DNA of 13,166 bases from Actinomycetes bacterium (GTDB lineage Bacteria > Actinomycetota > Actinomycetes > S36-B12 > UBA10799): contig JAKOZM010000271.1 in assembly GCA_029779995.1 (NCBI GenBank), positions 1 through 13,166 of the forward strand. The letters run 5' to 3'. Under the pieces are notes generated by a model, which saw only the letters and a program-made list of their open reading frames with translations, searched no databases and was not told where the DNA came from. Position numbers and translations under genes: made by a program. Positions 7,475 to 13,166 of this stretch are shown here, piece after piece; positions within the stretch are counted from its first letter, which is position 1, and every line of letters begins with the position of its first letter.

Positions 7475-8582
7475 CATTGCCAAGCCCCGCATGGTCACCC
7501 TGGCCCGGGAAGCGGCCGGGATGACCCAGAAGGACGTAGCCGAGGGCATCGAGAAGGTCGCCCCCGACGGTCAGCCCGTGTCGCAGGCGTTCATGTCCAA
7601 GGTCGAAGCCGGGCTGTTGGCATTGACCGGGGACCGGCTGGCCCAGGTCGCTCAGGTGCTGAACTGTCCGGTCGCTCTGTTGACCGATGACACCCCGATC
7701 CAAGGCCTTGAGGTCACCTGCGTGCACCACCGGCGGCGGCACTCGAAGATCAACGCGGTCACGATGCGCCGCATCGAAGCCGTGACCCACCTGAGTCGAA
7801 TCTCTGCTGAGGGTCTGCTCGCCGGGATCGAGTTGGTCCCCGAAGCCCACCTGGAACGCCTCGACATCGACGCCTACGGCGGCGATCCAGCCGCCGTGGC
7901 CCGCGCGCTACGGGTCGCGTGGCGGGTGCCGTCCGGCCCCATCGAGAACGTCATCGCCTTGCTCGAGGCCGTCGGCATCATCGTCATCGTCCGCTCGCTG
8001 GGGACCAGAGACCAGGACGCAGTCTCGACCTGGCCCCACGGTCCCGCGCAGCCACCCATGATGGTCCTGAACACCGGCCTGGACCCGGACCGGCAACGGT
8101 TCACCACCAGCCACGAGCTCGGGCATTTGACGATGCACACCCTGCCCAATGAGAACCAGGAGAAGGAAGCCGACGCGTTCGCCTCCGAGTTCCTCATGCC
8201 CGCGGTCGAGCTGCGGCCCCTCCTGGCCGGGTTGACCACGCGAGACTTCCCCCGGCTCCTGGAGCTCAAAGCGCAGTGGGGCGTCAGCGTGGCCGCGCTG
8301 ATCCGCCGCGCACGAGATCTCGGCGCGATCAGCGACCGTCAGTACCGCGAGTTCCAGATCAAGCTTCGCCGCCTGGGCTGGTACGAACGCGAACCAGGAT
8401 CTCTCCCCCAGGAGAAGCCGGCCACGCTCCAGCGCGTCATGGAGGTCCACGTCACCGACCACGAGTACTCCCTGGACGAGCTGGCCACCGCGGCCCGGAT
8501 GAACCCGGCCCCGTTCCAAGCCACCTACGACCCGCCACGACCCGACGCGCCACCACCGACACGCCTCAGACTGGTCCCGTGA
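7467..8582 (+). CDS. XRE-family HTH / ImmA-IrrE (COG2856) metallo-endopeptidase fusion
   Basis: This is a 371-aa two-domain protein. Residues 9-75 form an XRE helix-turn-helix (TLAREAAGMTQKDVAEGIEK, then VSQAFMSKVEAGL). Residues about 160-300 form an ImmA/IrrE zinc peptidase domain. HELGH at 216-220 supplies two His ligands and the catalytic Glu217. EKEADAFASEFLMP (232-245) supplies the third ligand, probably Glu234. The active site looks intact. The family includes ImmA, which cleaves the ImmR repressor of ICEBs1, and fused versions found next to phage repressors and toxin genes. The tail is proline-rich. The start ATG 7467 overlaps the upstream stop (ATGCCTGA). The protein may bind its own promoter region at 6784-6800 and be switched by proteolysis; this is inference. 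Confidence 0.9.
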   Translation: MPDIAKPRMVTLAREAAGMTQKDVAEGIEKVAPDGQPVSQAFMSKVEAGLLALTGDRLAQVAQVLNCPVALLTDDTPIQGLEVTCVHHRRRHSKINAVTMRRIEAVTHLSRISAEGLLAGIELVPEAHLERLDIDAYGGDPAAVARALRVAWRVPSGPIENVIALLEAVGIIVIVRSLGTRDQDAVSTWPHGPAQPPMMVLNTGLDPDRQRFTTSHELGHLTMHTLPNENQEKEADAFASEFLMPAVELRPLLAGLTTRDFPRLLELKAQWGVSVAALIRRARDLGAISDRQYREFQIKLRRLGWYEREPGSLPQEKPATLQRVMEVHVTDHEYSLDELATAARMNPAPFQATYDPPRPDAPPPTRLRLVP

Positions 8583-8742
8583 GTTATTACAGGGTGGGTG
8601 GGTTATCCACAGGGCTGGGGATGTGGGTCGCCGTGTGTCGGGCAACGTGGTTAGCCTCGACGGTGACACGCGTGATGGACCACTTGCCCGTGACCGCGCA
8701 GCAACCGCCAGCAGTGGAGAGTGAGACGTAGGGATGGTGACG
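8583..8742. other. Intergenic region with a single DnaA-box-like 9-mer
   Basis: This 160-nt gap separates the XRE/ImmA-IrrE gene from the zinc-motif gene. It contains GGGTGGGTGGG followed by TTATCCACA (8603-8611), identical to the E. coli consensus DnaA box. Only one copy is seen and there is no AT-rich tract, so it is not evidence of an origin. A TAnnnT hexamer, TAGCCT (8652-8657), could be a -10 but has no clear -35. The next gene may therefore have its own promoter. Confidence 0.3.
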
Positions 8743-9966
8743 ATGAACGACCGCGACAGGCCTGCGACACGTCTGGTCCTTGATCGCACCGGCCCTGGCC
8801 ACGTGGTGCTCAATGTCGAGCAGCCGGAGCTGCTCGTCGTTGGTGCCTCCAGGCTCCCTGCGCCGACGCGCGGGGGCTGGGCACCACCGAGTCCGCGACC
8901 GTTGTATCCCGGGCAGCCGGCGTTGAGTGTGCAGGCCACCGCGAACGTTGACAATGCCGCGGTCGTTGCCAGCGTGGCGGTCGCCGGCGGGATCGGGGCG
9001 GTGTACTCCACGCAGATGAAGATGCGTGGGCGCAAGAAGCGCGTCAAAGACCTCCTGGCTCGGCATGCTGACGTCGGCGGGGACGCGACCACGGTGGTTT
9101 TTGACGCCAGCTGCTATGCGGGAAAGAACCGCGATGTGGGTGCGCGCGAACTGGATCGAGAGTGGATCCGGTTTCAGCTCGCTCAGGACCTGCCCTACGC
9201 GTACACCGACTCGCCCTACCTCCCGGCGGGGGATCGCCCTGCGCTGCTCTCCGTGCTGACGCAGACCGTGAAGATGAAGCTGCCGGTGGTGGCGGTCTTG
9301 GCGTTGGCCCTGGACTGGTTGAAGAAGTCGCGCGAGCGGCAGTACTTGATCGATCAGGTCAACCGGGCTGGGGTGCCTATCGCCGTGGTCCTGGAGCATG
9401 AAAAGGACCCCCTGGGGATCCAGGCGGCCGTGGTCGGCCTGGTCGACGTGCTCGCCCAGGTAGATGTGGCCGTGATCCTGCTCCGTAGCGATGTCTCAGC
9501 CATCGGAGCGGTCGCCCTCGGAGCGGCCATGGGCGCGGTCGGCACCCGAAGCGGGCAGCGCCACCTCTTTCCCCGCAAACCCGGCAGAGGCGGATCCCGC
9601 GGGGAACACATCTCGCTGTTCGTGCCCTACGCCATGAGCTACCGACGCCTGGACACGCTGGCCGCGGCGATGGCCAAAGCACCCGACGAGCAGAGCTGGT
9701 TCACCTGTGACTGCCCAGAATGCGCTGGTCGCAACCTGGCCTACGTGGACACCCACGAGCGGGCCTACTCTCACTCGATCTCGGCCCTCGGAGTGCTCGC
9801 CGGGCACGTCCTGCAGGACCCGACAGTGGCCCCGACGGCGTGGCTCTCCCGGTGCACCCACGCGCAGCACGTCAACCTTGAGCTTGAGTCCCGCCTACGC
9901 AGCGGCTGGCCCGTGCCGGACTTCCTCGGAGCCTGGCAGGTGGCTCTCCCGGCGCCGAACCGCTAA
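8743..9966 (+). CDS. Uncharacterised protein with TGT-like CxCxxC...H zinc motif
   Basis: This 407-aa protein has a C-terminal CDCPEC site (C322, C324, C327). RAYSHSISAL follows, and further His lie at 344 and 355. The spacing resembles the CxCxxC...H zinc site of tRNA-guanine transglycosylases (CDCYTC...AYLHHL in E. coli Tgt). Upstream, alternating strand and helix stretches fit a TIM-barrel-like fold: VVFDASCYAGK about 118-128, LPVVAVLALALDWL 180-193, GVPIAVVLEHEKDP 210-223, VDVAVILLRSD 240-250. I cannot see the full Tgt active site, so base exchange on tRNA or DNA is only a possibility. A hydrophobic segment at about 73-88 is short and may not span a membrane. ATG 8743 is preferred (AGGG nine bases upstream); ATG 8734 is in frame. 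The gene follows the XRE/ImmA-IrrE gene and ends overlapping a convergent gene. Confidence 0.75.
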   Translation: MNDRDRPATRLVLDRTGPGHVVLNVEQPELLVVGASRLPAPTRGGWAPPSPRPLYPGQPALSVQATANVDNAAVVASVAVAGGIGAVYSTQMKMRGRKKRVKDLLARHADVGGDATTVVFDASCYAGKNRDVGARELDREWIRFQLAQDLPYAYTDSPYLPAGDRPALLSVLTQTVKMKLPVVAVLALALDWLKKSRERQYLIDQVNRAGVPIAVVLEHEKDPLGIQAAVVGLVDVLAQVDVAVILLRSDVSAIGAVALGAAMGAVGTRSGQRHLFPRKPGRGGSRGEHISLFVPYAMSYRRLDTLAAAMAKAPDEQSWFTCDCPECAGRNLAYVDTHERAYSHSISALGVLAGHVLQDPTVAPTAWLSRCTHAQHVNLELESRLRSGWPVPDFLGAWQVALPAPNR

Positions 9967-10568
9967 ATCGGAGGGAGCAAGCCCGAGCGGGCGGCGATGT
10001 CGAACAGCTGCTCCCGGTAGAGGCGGTCCTGCACGCTGACCGGACGACACGACGGGTCCGGCCCTTCGTGGCCGCGAACGAGGACCTCGGCGGTGTCCGG
10101 CCCGACCTGGACCACGGTGTACCCGTCCAGGTCGCATTCCAGACGCTCCAAGGCGGCAGCCCCGGGCGGGTTAGGAGTCACCCAGATCACCGGTGCGTAG
10201 ATGGACAACACGGTCAGGTCGCCCCGGGCCTGGGCCAACGGCAGCGCGCACAAGTACGCCTGGACGGCCACAGGGCAGGCGGGCGGGGGCGCATCAACCG
10301 TGTCCGGCAATAGACCCCGAAGTGCGTGCCGTTCCAGGATGGGCCCCGGGCCGTGTCGCAGCCGATACGCCAACACGTTCAAGTCCCACGAGACGACGGG
10401 GACCACCGTCCGTCGGTAGACCACCGTTGCCGGCAGCAGCGACCCGGACACTCCGGCCACGTCCGCTGCCCGAGTCATCACCCGGGCCAGATCGGTCCCC
10501 GACCACGGCCCTGACGGCCGGGCTGACGCCTCCACGATCCGCAACCGCTCCACGTTGGTCGCTCCCAT
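9963..10568 (-). CDS. Uncharacterised 201-aa protein
   Basis: I do not recognise this protein. It has no signal peptide and no obvious catalytic motif. Residues 46-70 (PATVVYRRTVVPVVSWDLNV) and 117-132 (DLTVLSIYAPVIWV) look like beta strands. Residues 149-166 (GYTVVQVGPDTAEVLVRG) resemble a hairpin. The start was set at ATG 10568, which overlaps the stop of a small upstream ORF as TGATG, the hallmark of reinitiation coupling. TTG 10607 and GTG 10571 are in-frame alternatives. It probably belongs to an operon with the small ORF and the AbrB-like gene. Its TAG stop (9965-9963) interlocks with the TAA stop of the convergent zinc-motif gene. Function unknown. Confidence 0.68.
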   Translation of the reverse strand: MGATNVERLRIVEASARPSGPWSGTDLARVMTRAADVAGVSGSLLPATVVYRRTVVPVVSWDLNVLAYRLRHGPGPILERHALRGLLPDTVDAPPPACPVAVQAYLCALPLAQARGDLTVLSIYAPVIWVTPNPPGAAALERLECDLDGYTVVQVGPDTAEVLVRGHEGPDPSCRPVSVQDRLYREQLFDIAARSGLLPPI

Positions 10569-10672
10569 CACGACCCCGCCAAAGGCGCGGTCATCAGGGC
10601 TCGACAAGTCATCGGGCCATCCTCACGGGCCGGCCTGGGTGACCGCCCCTGCGTCTCACGCATCAACTCCAC
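10568..10672 (-). CDS. Possible 34-aa coupling small ORF
   Basis: A 34-codon ORF lies between the AbrB-like gene and the 201-aa gene. GTG 10672 is preceded by a perfect GGAGG (10685-10681) with 8-nt spacing, and no other gene explains this Shine-Dalgarno. The ORF ends at TGA 10570-10568, which overlaps the next gene's ATG as TGATG. The peptide, containing MRETQGRSPRPARED, is basic and soluble, with no membrane segment. It may be a real small protein or serve mainly to carry ribosomes to the downstream start. ATG 10687 in the same frame is an alternative start without a ribosome site. Confidence 0.5.
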   Translation of the reverse strand: MELMRETQGRSPRPAREDGPMTCRALMTAPLAGS

Positions 10673-10673
10673 G

Positions 10674-11039
10674 TCACTGACCTCCATCGCCGTCGTCGAG
10701 CTTGCTCCTAAGCGTGGGAGATGCGGCTGGGGTCAAGCGGACGCTGGCCCCATCCGAACCTCGGGACAGGTAAACCCAGTCGCCAATCGCGACGCCCAGT
10801 CCCGCCAGGAGCTGAGCTGGCACCGGCACCTGCCACACCGACGTGACCCGCACCCGGTCCAGACATTCCGGGCCATCGGTTGCCCGCCGCAGCACCAGCC
10901 CCGGCCGCCCATTGCGCGTACCTGACCAGCTCGCATCCAGCGGCACCGACCATCCCAGGTCCCGCCCCAGCCGCTGGGGAATCCCCACACGGCGAGCCTT
11001 GATGACCTGCCGTGCGAACATGACTCCACCGTTCGGCAT
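10674..11039 (-). CDS. AbrB/MazE-like DNA-binding protein, probable regulator
   Basis: This 121-aa protein contains a segment typical of AbrB-type swapped-hairpin domains: VWQVPVPAQLLAGLGVAIGD at 68-87, followed by a VYLSRGSDGASVRL strand pair. A weaker related segment lies at 11-31 (QVIKARRVGIPQRLGRDLGW), suggesting two AbrB-like halves. Members usually bind promoter DNA as dimers and often act as antitoxins or transition regulators. It is the first gene of a likely operon with a small ORF and a 201-aa protein, which could be its partner. ATG 11039 was chosen because an extended -10 ends seven bases before it, so the mRNA appears leaderless. ATG 11021 has only GGAG two bases away. The family call is moderate. 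Confidence 0.62.
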   Translation of the reverse strand: MPNGGVMFARQVIKARRVGIPQRLGRDLGWSVPLDASWSGTRNGRPGLVLRRATDGPECLDRVRVTSVWQVPVPAQLLAGLGVAIGDWVYLSRGSDGASVRLTPAASPTLRSKLDDGDGGQ

Positions 11040-11045
11040 GTGTTT

Positions 11046-11054
11046 ATATTAACA
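11046..11054 (-). promoter_or_regulatory. Extended -10 promoter for a leaderless transcript
   Basis: The minus strand reads TGTTAATAT, a TGn extension followed by TAATAT, within an unusually AT-rich patch (about 11041-11052). The hexamer ends seven bases before ATG 11039. Transcription would then start at or next to the A of the start codon. There is no Shine-Dalgarno before that ATG. No consensus -35 is seen at normal spacing, as is common for extended -10 promoters. Confidence 0.55.
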
Positions 11055-11185
11055 GGTTGGGCTCGAATTGCGTTCCACAAGAACTATCTTTGATGCTGTC
11101 CTTCGTGGCAGGAGTCGCGAGAAGCAGAGGTTAGCTCCATGGCGCCACGGCAGCCGGCGCGCTGGGTTCAGGGCATTGGCGCACG

Positions 11186-11213
11186 ACGGGCGACTCGGTG
11201 AGTCGTGTCCCGT
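11186..11213. repeat. Inverted repeat, bulged hairpin
   Basis: The sequence can pair as ACGGG-CGACTC, loop GGT, GAGTCG, a three-base bulge TGT, then CCCGT. This gives 11 paired bases with a tight loop. It lies in the non-coding stretch upstream of the AbrB-like gene. It could be an RNA structure or a protein site; no U-tract follows on either strand. Confidence 0.45.
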
Positions 11214-11257
11214 GGGCAAACTTCCGGTCAAGCACGATCATTGCCCCGCGCGCCAGG

Positions 11258-11293
11258 CCTGACCTGTCACCCGGCAGGGGCAACAAGGTCAGG
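11258..11293. repeat. 8-bp inverted repeat with 20-nt loop
   Basis: CCTGACCT (11258-11265) is the exact reverse complement of AGGTCAGG (11286-11293). The flanks also repeat GCCAGGCC directly, just upstream and downstream. It may be a binding site for a dimeric regulator or part of a terminator or attachment region. No function is assigned. Confidence 0.4.
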
Positions 11294-11516
11294 GCGCCAG
11301 CCAGGCCGTGATGGTCACAATGTGGAGCCGAGGAGATCCGGGATGCAGACCCCCGCGCGGGGGCCCATCGCGCCCAGATAATCGGACGAACCGCTCCCCA
11401 AGGTCGGCAGCGAGGTGGCGCCTCCATCGGCCGGTCAGCCGGTCGTAGACCTTGACGCCGGCCGTCGTCGCCGATTACCGCTTCGGTCGGGAGTGGACAC
11501 GTGAGGCACGCGAGAC
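11289..11516 (-). pseudogene. Possible frame-broken gene remnant
   Basis: Just after the membrane gene, one frame reads LTCPLPTEAVIGDDGRR (to about 11458) and another continues as VKVYDRLTGRWRRHLAADLG, then ERFVRLSGRDG, before ending at TGA 11291. Each piece has GC-rich third positions, and they join naturally if one base is gained or lost near 11456-11460. Neither piece has a start codon with a ribosome site. This suggests a decayed gene or a base error. I do not recognise the family, and the region may be non-coding. Confidence 0.25.
11350..11363. terminator. GC hairpin, candidate terminator of the membrane-protein gene
   Basis: CCCCC, loop GCGC, GGGGG forms a perfect palindrome about 155 nt beyond the stop of the minus-strand membrane gene. 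No U-tract follows on the minus strand, but actinobacterial intrinsic terminators often lack one. It also separates that gene from the AbrB-like operon. The role is inferred from position and stem strength only. Confidence 0.4.
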
Positions 11517-12761
11517 TTAGGACGTATCCCCATTCAGGGCGCTGAGTGCGAGCAGTGGGACCACCATGACCAGGGCGAGGATGGTTCGTGCGACCGTGAA
11601 GGTCATGATCGCGCCGGTTCCATCGTCGACCTGATCCTGTCGCCCGAACGCGAGTGCGAGCACGCCGACGAAACAACTGAGGGCAAGAACGACGAACTCT
11701 GGGAAGCCGGTGAACCCTCTCAGAGCGCCACTCAGAGGCTCGACGTACGGATGCGGGACCAGGGGCCCAAACGTCGTGGGCACCCACTCCAGCCATCGCC
11801 CTACCGGTCCATGGGTCAGCGCTGGGCTGAGCCAATCCTCGTAGGATGGTCGAACGGTGCTGACCACCAGGATGATCGACGCTGTGACTCCTGCACCTGC
11901 CGCAAGGTCGGCTGTCTTGGACCGTTCTCCGCCAGCACCGAAGGCGGCGACAAAGGGAAGCCAGAACGTCGTCCCTGTTTGAGCTAGAAAGCCAATGATC
12001 GCCCCGACGACGACCACGGTGATGATGATCTTGAAGGCCCAGGCCAGCAGCCACTCGATGGCAGTGAGAAGCCAGCTCCACATGAAGCCGACAGCGCTGA
12101 CGATCCCCTTGAAGAGGTTGGTGTCCTGTGGATGCAACACCTGGATCAGGGTGGCGGCCAGCACCACGGTGACGCACGCGATTAGAAGAACCTTCCGAAC
12201 GTGAGCACTGTTGCGTGCCGCCACCACCAGCCAGACCATCAGAGCTAGGCCGAAGACGATGAGGATGCCGCGCCCAATCAGCGCGCCAATCCCACCGGCG
12301 AAGAACTCGGTCACCCAGTCCAAGGCCACGTGGTACCACGACCAAAGCAGAAGTGCGATCCGCACAACCCACAACATGATGGGCAAGGAGAACAGGCCCA
12401 AGATCAGGGCCACGCAGGTTGTGGTCAGGGGTTCGCGTGACGACGTTCGCGCCGATCGAACTCCGGCGGCCAATGGCAACGCAAGTAACAGCAACACACA
12501 AGCCTGCGCCACGACGGCCAACGCTTCGAGCACCAGCGTGGACGATGTCCATTCGGCGTAGGCGCTGGCGAAGGTTGCGATAACTCGACGCGCCGAGGCC
12601 AAGACTTGGTAACCGCCAACGTCGGAGAGATCGACGATTAGAGCCGGAGCGGTCGTCACCGCAGCCACCGCGCCCACGACCATGAAGGCCGGGACGCTGC
12701 CCAACGAGATCCCCGTACGTTCGCGAAATACCCCTGAAAGAACCCCTACCGGATTAGCCAC
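11517..12761 (-). CDS. Multi-pass integral membrane protein, function unknown
   Basis: This 414-aa protein has about nine or ten predicted hydrophobic spans. They lie near residues 24-44, 76-101, 114-140, 155-182, 190-209, 220-262 (probably two), 286-303, 354-373 and 383-408. Loops are short; the longest (304-353, Trp- and Pro-rich) probably faces outside. No transporter signature, ATPase motif or lipobox is visible. Large membrane proteins of this type occur in conjugation modules (VirB6/TrbL-like) and in some defence systems, but nothing here proves either. The start is GTG 12761; it has no Shine-Dalgarno, and a seven-codon mini-ORF with a good one overlaps it. The alternative start at Met27 would clip the first span. 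Sampled GC is about 63%. Confidence 0.75.
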   Translation of the reverse strand: MANPVGVLSGVFRERTGISLGSVPAFMVVGAVAAVTTAPALIVDLSDVGGYQVLASARRVIATFASAYAEWTSSTLVLEALAVVAQACVLLLLALPLAAGVRSARTSSREPLTTTCVALILGLFSLPIMLWVVRIALLLWSWYHVALDWVTEFFAGGIGALIGRGILIVFGLALMVWLVVAARNSAHVRKVLLIACVTVVLAATLIQVLHPQDTNLFKGIVSAVGFMWSWLLTAIEWLLAWAFKIIITVVVVGAIIGFLAQTGTTFWLPFVAAFGAGGERSKTADLAAGAGVTASIILVVSTVRPSYEDWLSPALTHGPVGRWLEWVPTTFGPLVPHPYVEPLSGALRGFTGFPEFVVLALSCFVGVLALAFGRQDQVDDGTGAIMTFTVARTILALVMVVPLLALSALNGDTS

Positions 12762-12774
12762 AGGTCGCGATCAT
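12754..12774 (-). other. Mini-ORF overlapping the membrane-protein start
   Basis: ATG ATC GCG ACC TGT GGC TAA reads MIATCG and stops. It is preceded by GAGGAG (12790-12785) ten bases upstream. Its stop lies within the first codons of the membrane gene (GTG 12761) in another frame. It could load ribosomes for coupled initiation at the GTG, which lacks its own site, or it could be chance. Confidence 0.3.
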
Positions 12775-12974
12775 GCCGGACTTTCTCCTCGACCGGTGGC
12801 GGAAACCACGATTCGGTGCGCAACGCAACGGACCGCTTCCCCCAGCTCCCCGCCATCCGCCGCGTGATCGACCCGACCCTGCGTGCCTCCATCGATCACA
12901 TGTCATCGACCCCATTCGTAGCTGGATCGCGACTCCGCCCTGCTTGCTTCCCTGGATAACCGGACAGGAGCACC
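12775..12974. other. Divergent intergenic region
   Basis: This 200-nt gap separates the membrane gene from the 57-aa gene. It contains GGATAACC (12953-12960), sharing ATAACC with the repeats at 6784-6800, about 20 nt before the small gene. No clear -35/-10 pair is visible. A 113-codon open frame crossing the gap (12773-13114) has a Pro/Arg-rich translation typical of a GC-rich shadow frame. Confidence 0.35.
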
Positions 12975-13148
12975 GTGAACATGGACCCCGACGCGACTTC
13001 GCAGCCCAACGCAGAACACGAGCTCGTCCAAGCTCAAGACACCCACGCGCAAGCCCTGGCCCGCATGGATCGGGCCCGGCGGGAGCAAGAGGCCACAGAC
13101 GCCGCAGGCTATGACCAGCCCGACGAGGACAGCACCCGCACCAGATGA
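12975..13148 (+). CDS. Small hydrophilic 57-aa protein
   Basis: This short gene is preceded by AGGAG (12966-12970). It starts at GTG 12975 (4 nt spacing) or ATG 12981 (10 nt spacing). The peptide is very polar, mixing acidic and basic residues, with no hydrophobic span. Residues 14-42 (EHELVQAQDTHAQALARMDR, then ARREQEATD) should form one charged helix, followed by an acidic tail (GYDQPDEDST). I do not recognise a family. It could be a small regulator, an adaptor or the first gene of an operon continuing beyond the window. The ribosome site and helical pattern support it as real. Confidence 0.55.
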   Translation: MNMDPDATSQPNAEHELVQAQDTHAQALARMDRARREQEATDAAGYDQPDEDSTRTR

Positions 13149-13166
13149 GGCTGCTCAGGCCTCGCT

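Larger units (their letters stand above)
11055..11516. other. Long stretch without an intact gene, rich in inverted repeats
   Basis: About 460 nt between the AbrB-like promoter and the membrane gene stop hold no convincing intact gene. Open frames on both strands lack ribosome sites and recognisable motifs. The stretch contains three separate inverted repeats (11186-11213, 11258-11293, 11350-11363), a TGGCGCCA palindrome (11140-11147) and the possible gene remnant at its membrane-gene end. Confidence 0.5.

Noticed and set aside
8603..8611. TTATCCACA, a perfect E. coli DnaA box
   Set aside because: It is a single copy with no AT-rich unwinding region and no replication gene beside it. One chance match is plausible, so no origin is claimed.
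7908..9092. 394-codon minus-strand open frame
   Set aside because: It is antisense to the XRE/ImmA-IrrE and zinc-motif genes, with no ribosome site or recognisable domain.
11131..12552. Long minus-strand open frame (473 codons)
   Set aside because: Over most of its length it lies in another frame of the hydrophobic membrane gene. Its translation is Arg/His/Gly-rich with no motif, a typical GC-rich shadow.
12773..13114. 113-codon plus-strand frame over the divergent gap
   Set aside because: Its translation is Pro/Arg-rich and its start lacks a ribosome site. The overlapping 57-aa frame has a proper site and sensible composition.
1..13166. CRISPR arrays, tRNA or rRNA genes
   Set aside because: No regularly spaced repeats and no tRNA-like or rRNA-like sequence were seen on either strand.

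Overview
The window is GC-rich DNA with GTG starts, GTGA overlaps, high third-position GC and one apparently leaderless gene. This fits an actinobacterium; I cannot name the genus. It contains no ribosomal or tRNA genes and no core metabolism. Nearly everything looks accessory: recombinases, a helicase pair matching a known anti-phage architecture, a regulator-protease cassette and several unrecognised proteins.

Region 1 (about 116-6726, all minus strand) reads tnpA, tnpB, tnpC, SF1 helicase, DUF2290 protein. TnpA and TnpB are tyrosine recombinases and TnpC is a small HTH/coiled-coil protein, the Tn554-type trio. The tnp genes overlap by 4 nt (GTGA) at both junctions. The helicase starts 30 nt after tnpC, and the DUF2290 gene overlaps the helicase end by 14 nt. 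The helicase-DUF2290 pair matches the 'Helicase-DUF2290' anti-phage system I know from surveys of phage-satellite defence hotspots. Here it sits where transposon cargo would be expected.

Region 2 (6727-9966, plus strand) diverges from tnpA. It holds an unrecognised 212-aa protein, an XRE-HTH/ImmA-IrrE metalloprotease fusion overlapping it by 8 nt, and, after a 160-nt gap, a 407-aa protein with a CxCxxC...H site resembling the zinc site of tRNA-guanine transglycosylases. I know no described system with this trio, so it is the best candidate here for something new.

Region 3 (9963-11039, minus strand) converges on region 2 with interlocked stop codons. It encodes an AbrB-like protein with an extended -10 placed for a leaderless mRNA, a 34-aa small ORF with a strong Shine-Dalgarno, and an unrecognised 201-aa protein joined to the small ORF by a TGATG overlap.

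Region 4 (11040-13166) holds about 475 nt with three inverted repeats and a possible frame-broken gene remnant. It then has a 414-aa multi-pass membrane protein (minus strand) and a 57-aa hydrophilic small protein (plus strand) near the window end. Sampled lines suggest about 53-65% GC in the helicase and about 77% in tnpB, consistent with genes of mixed origin.
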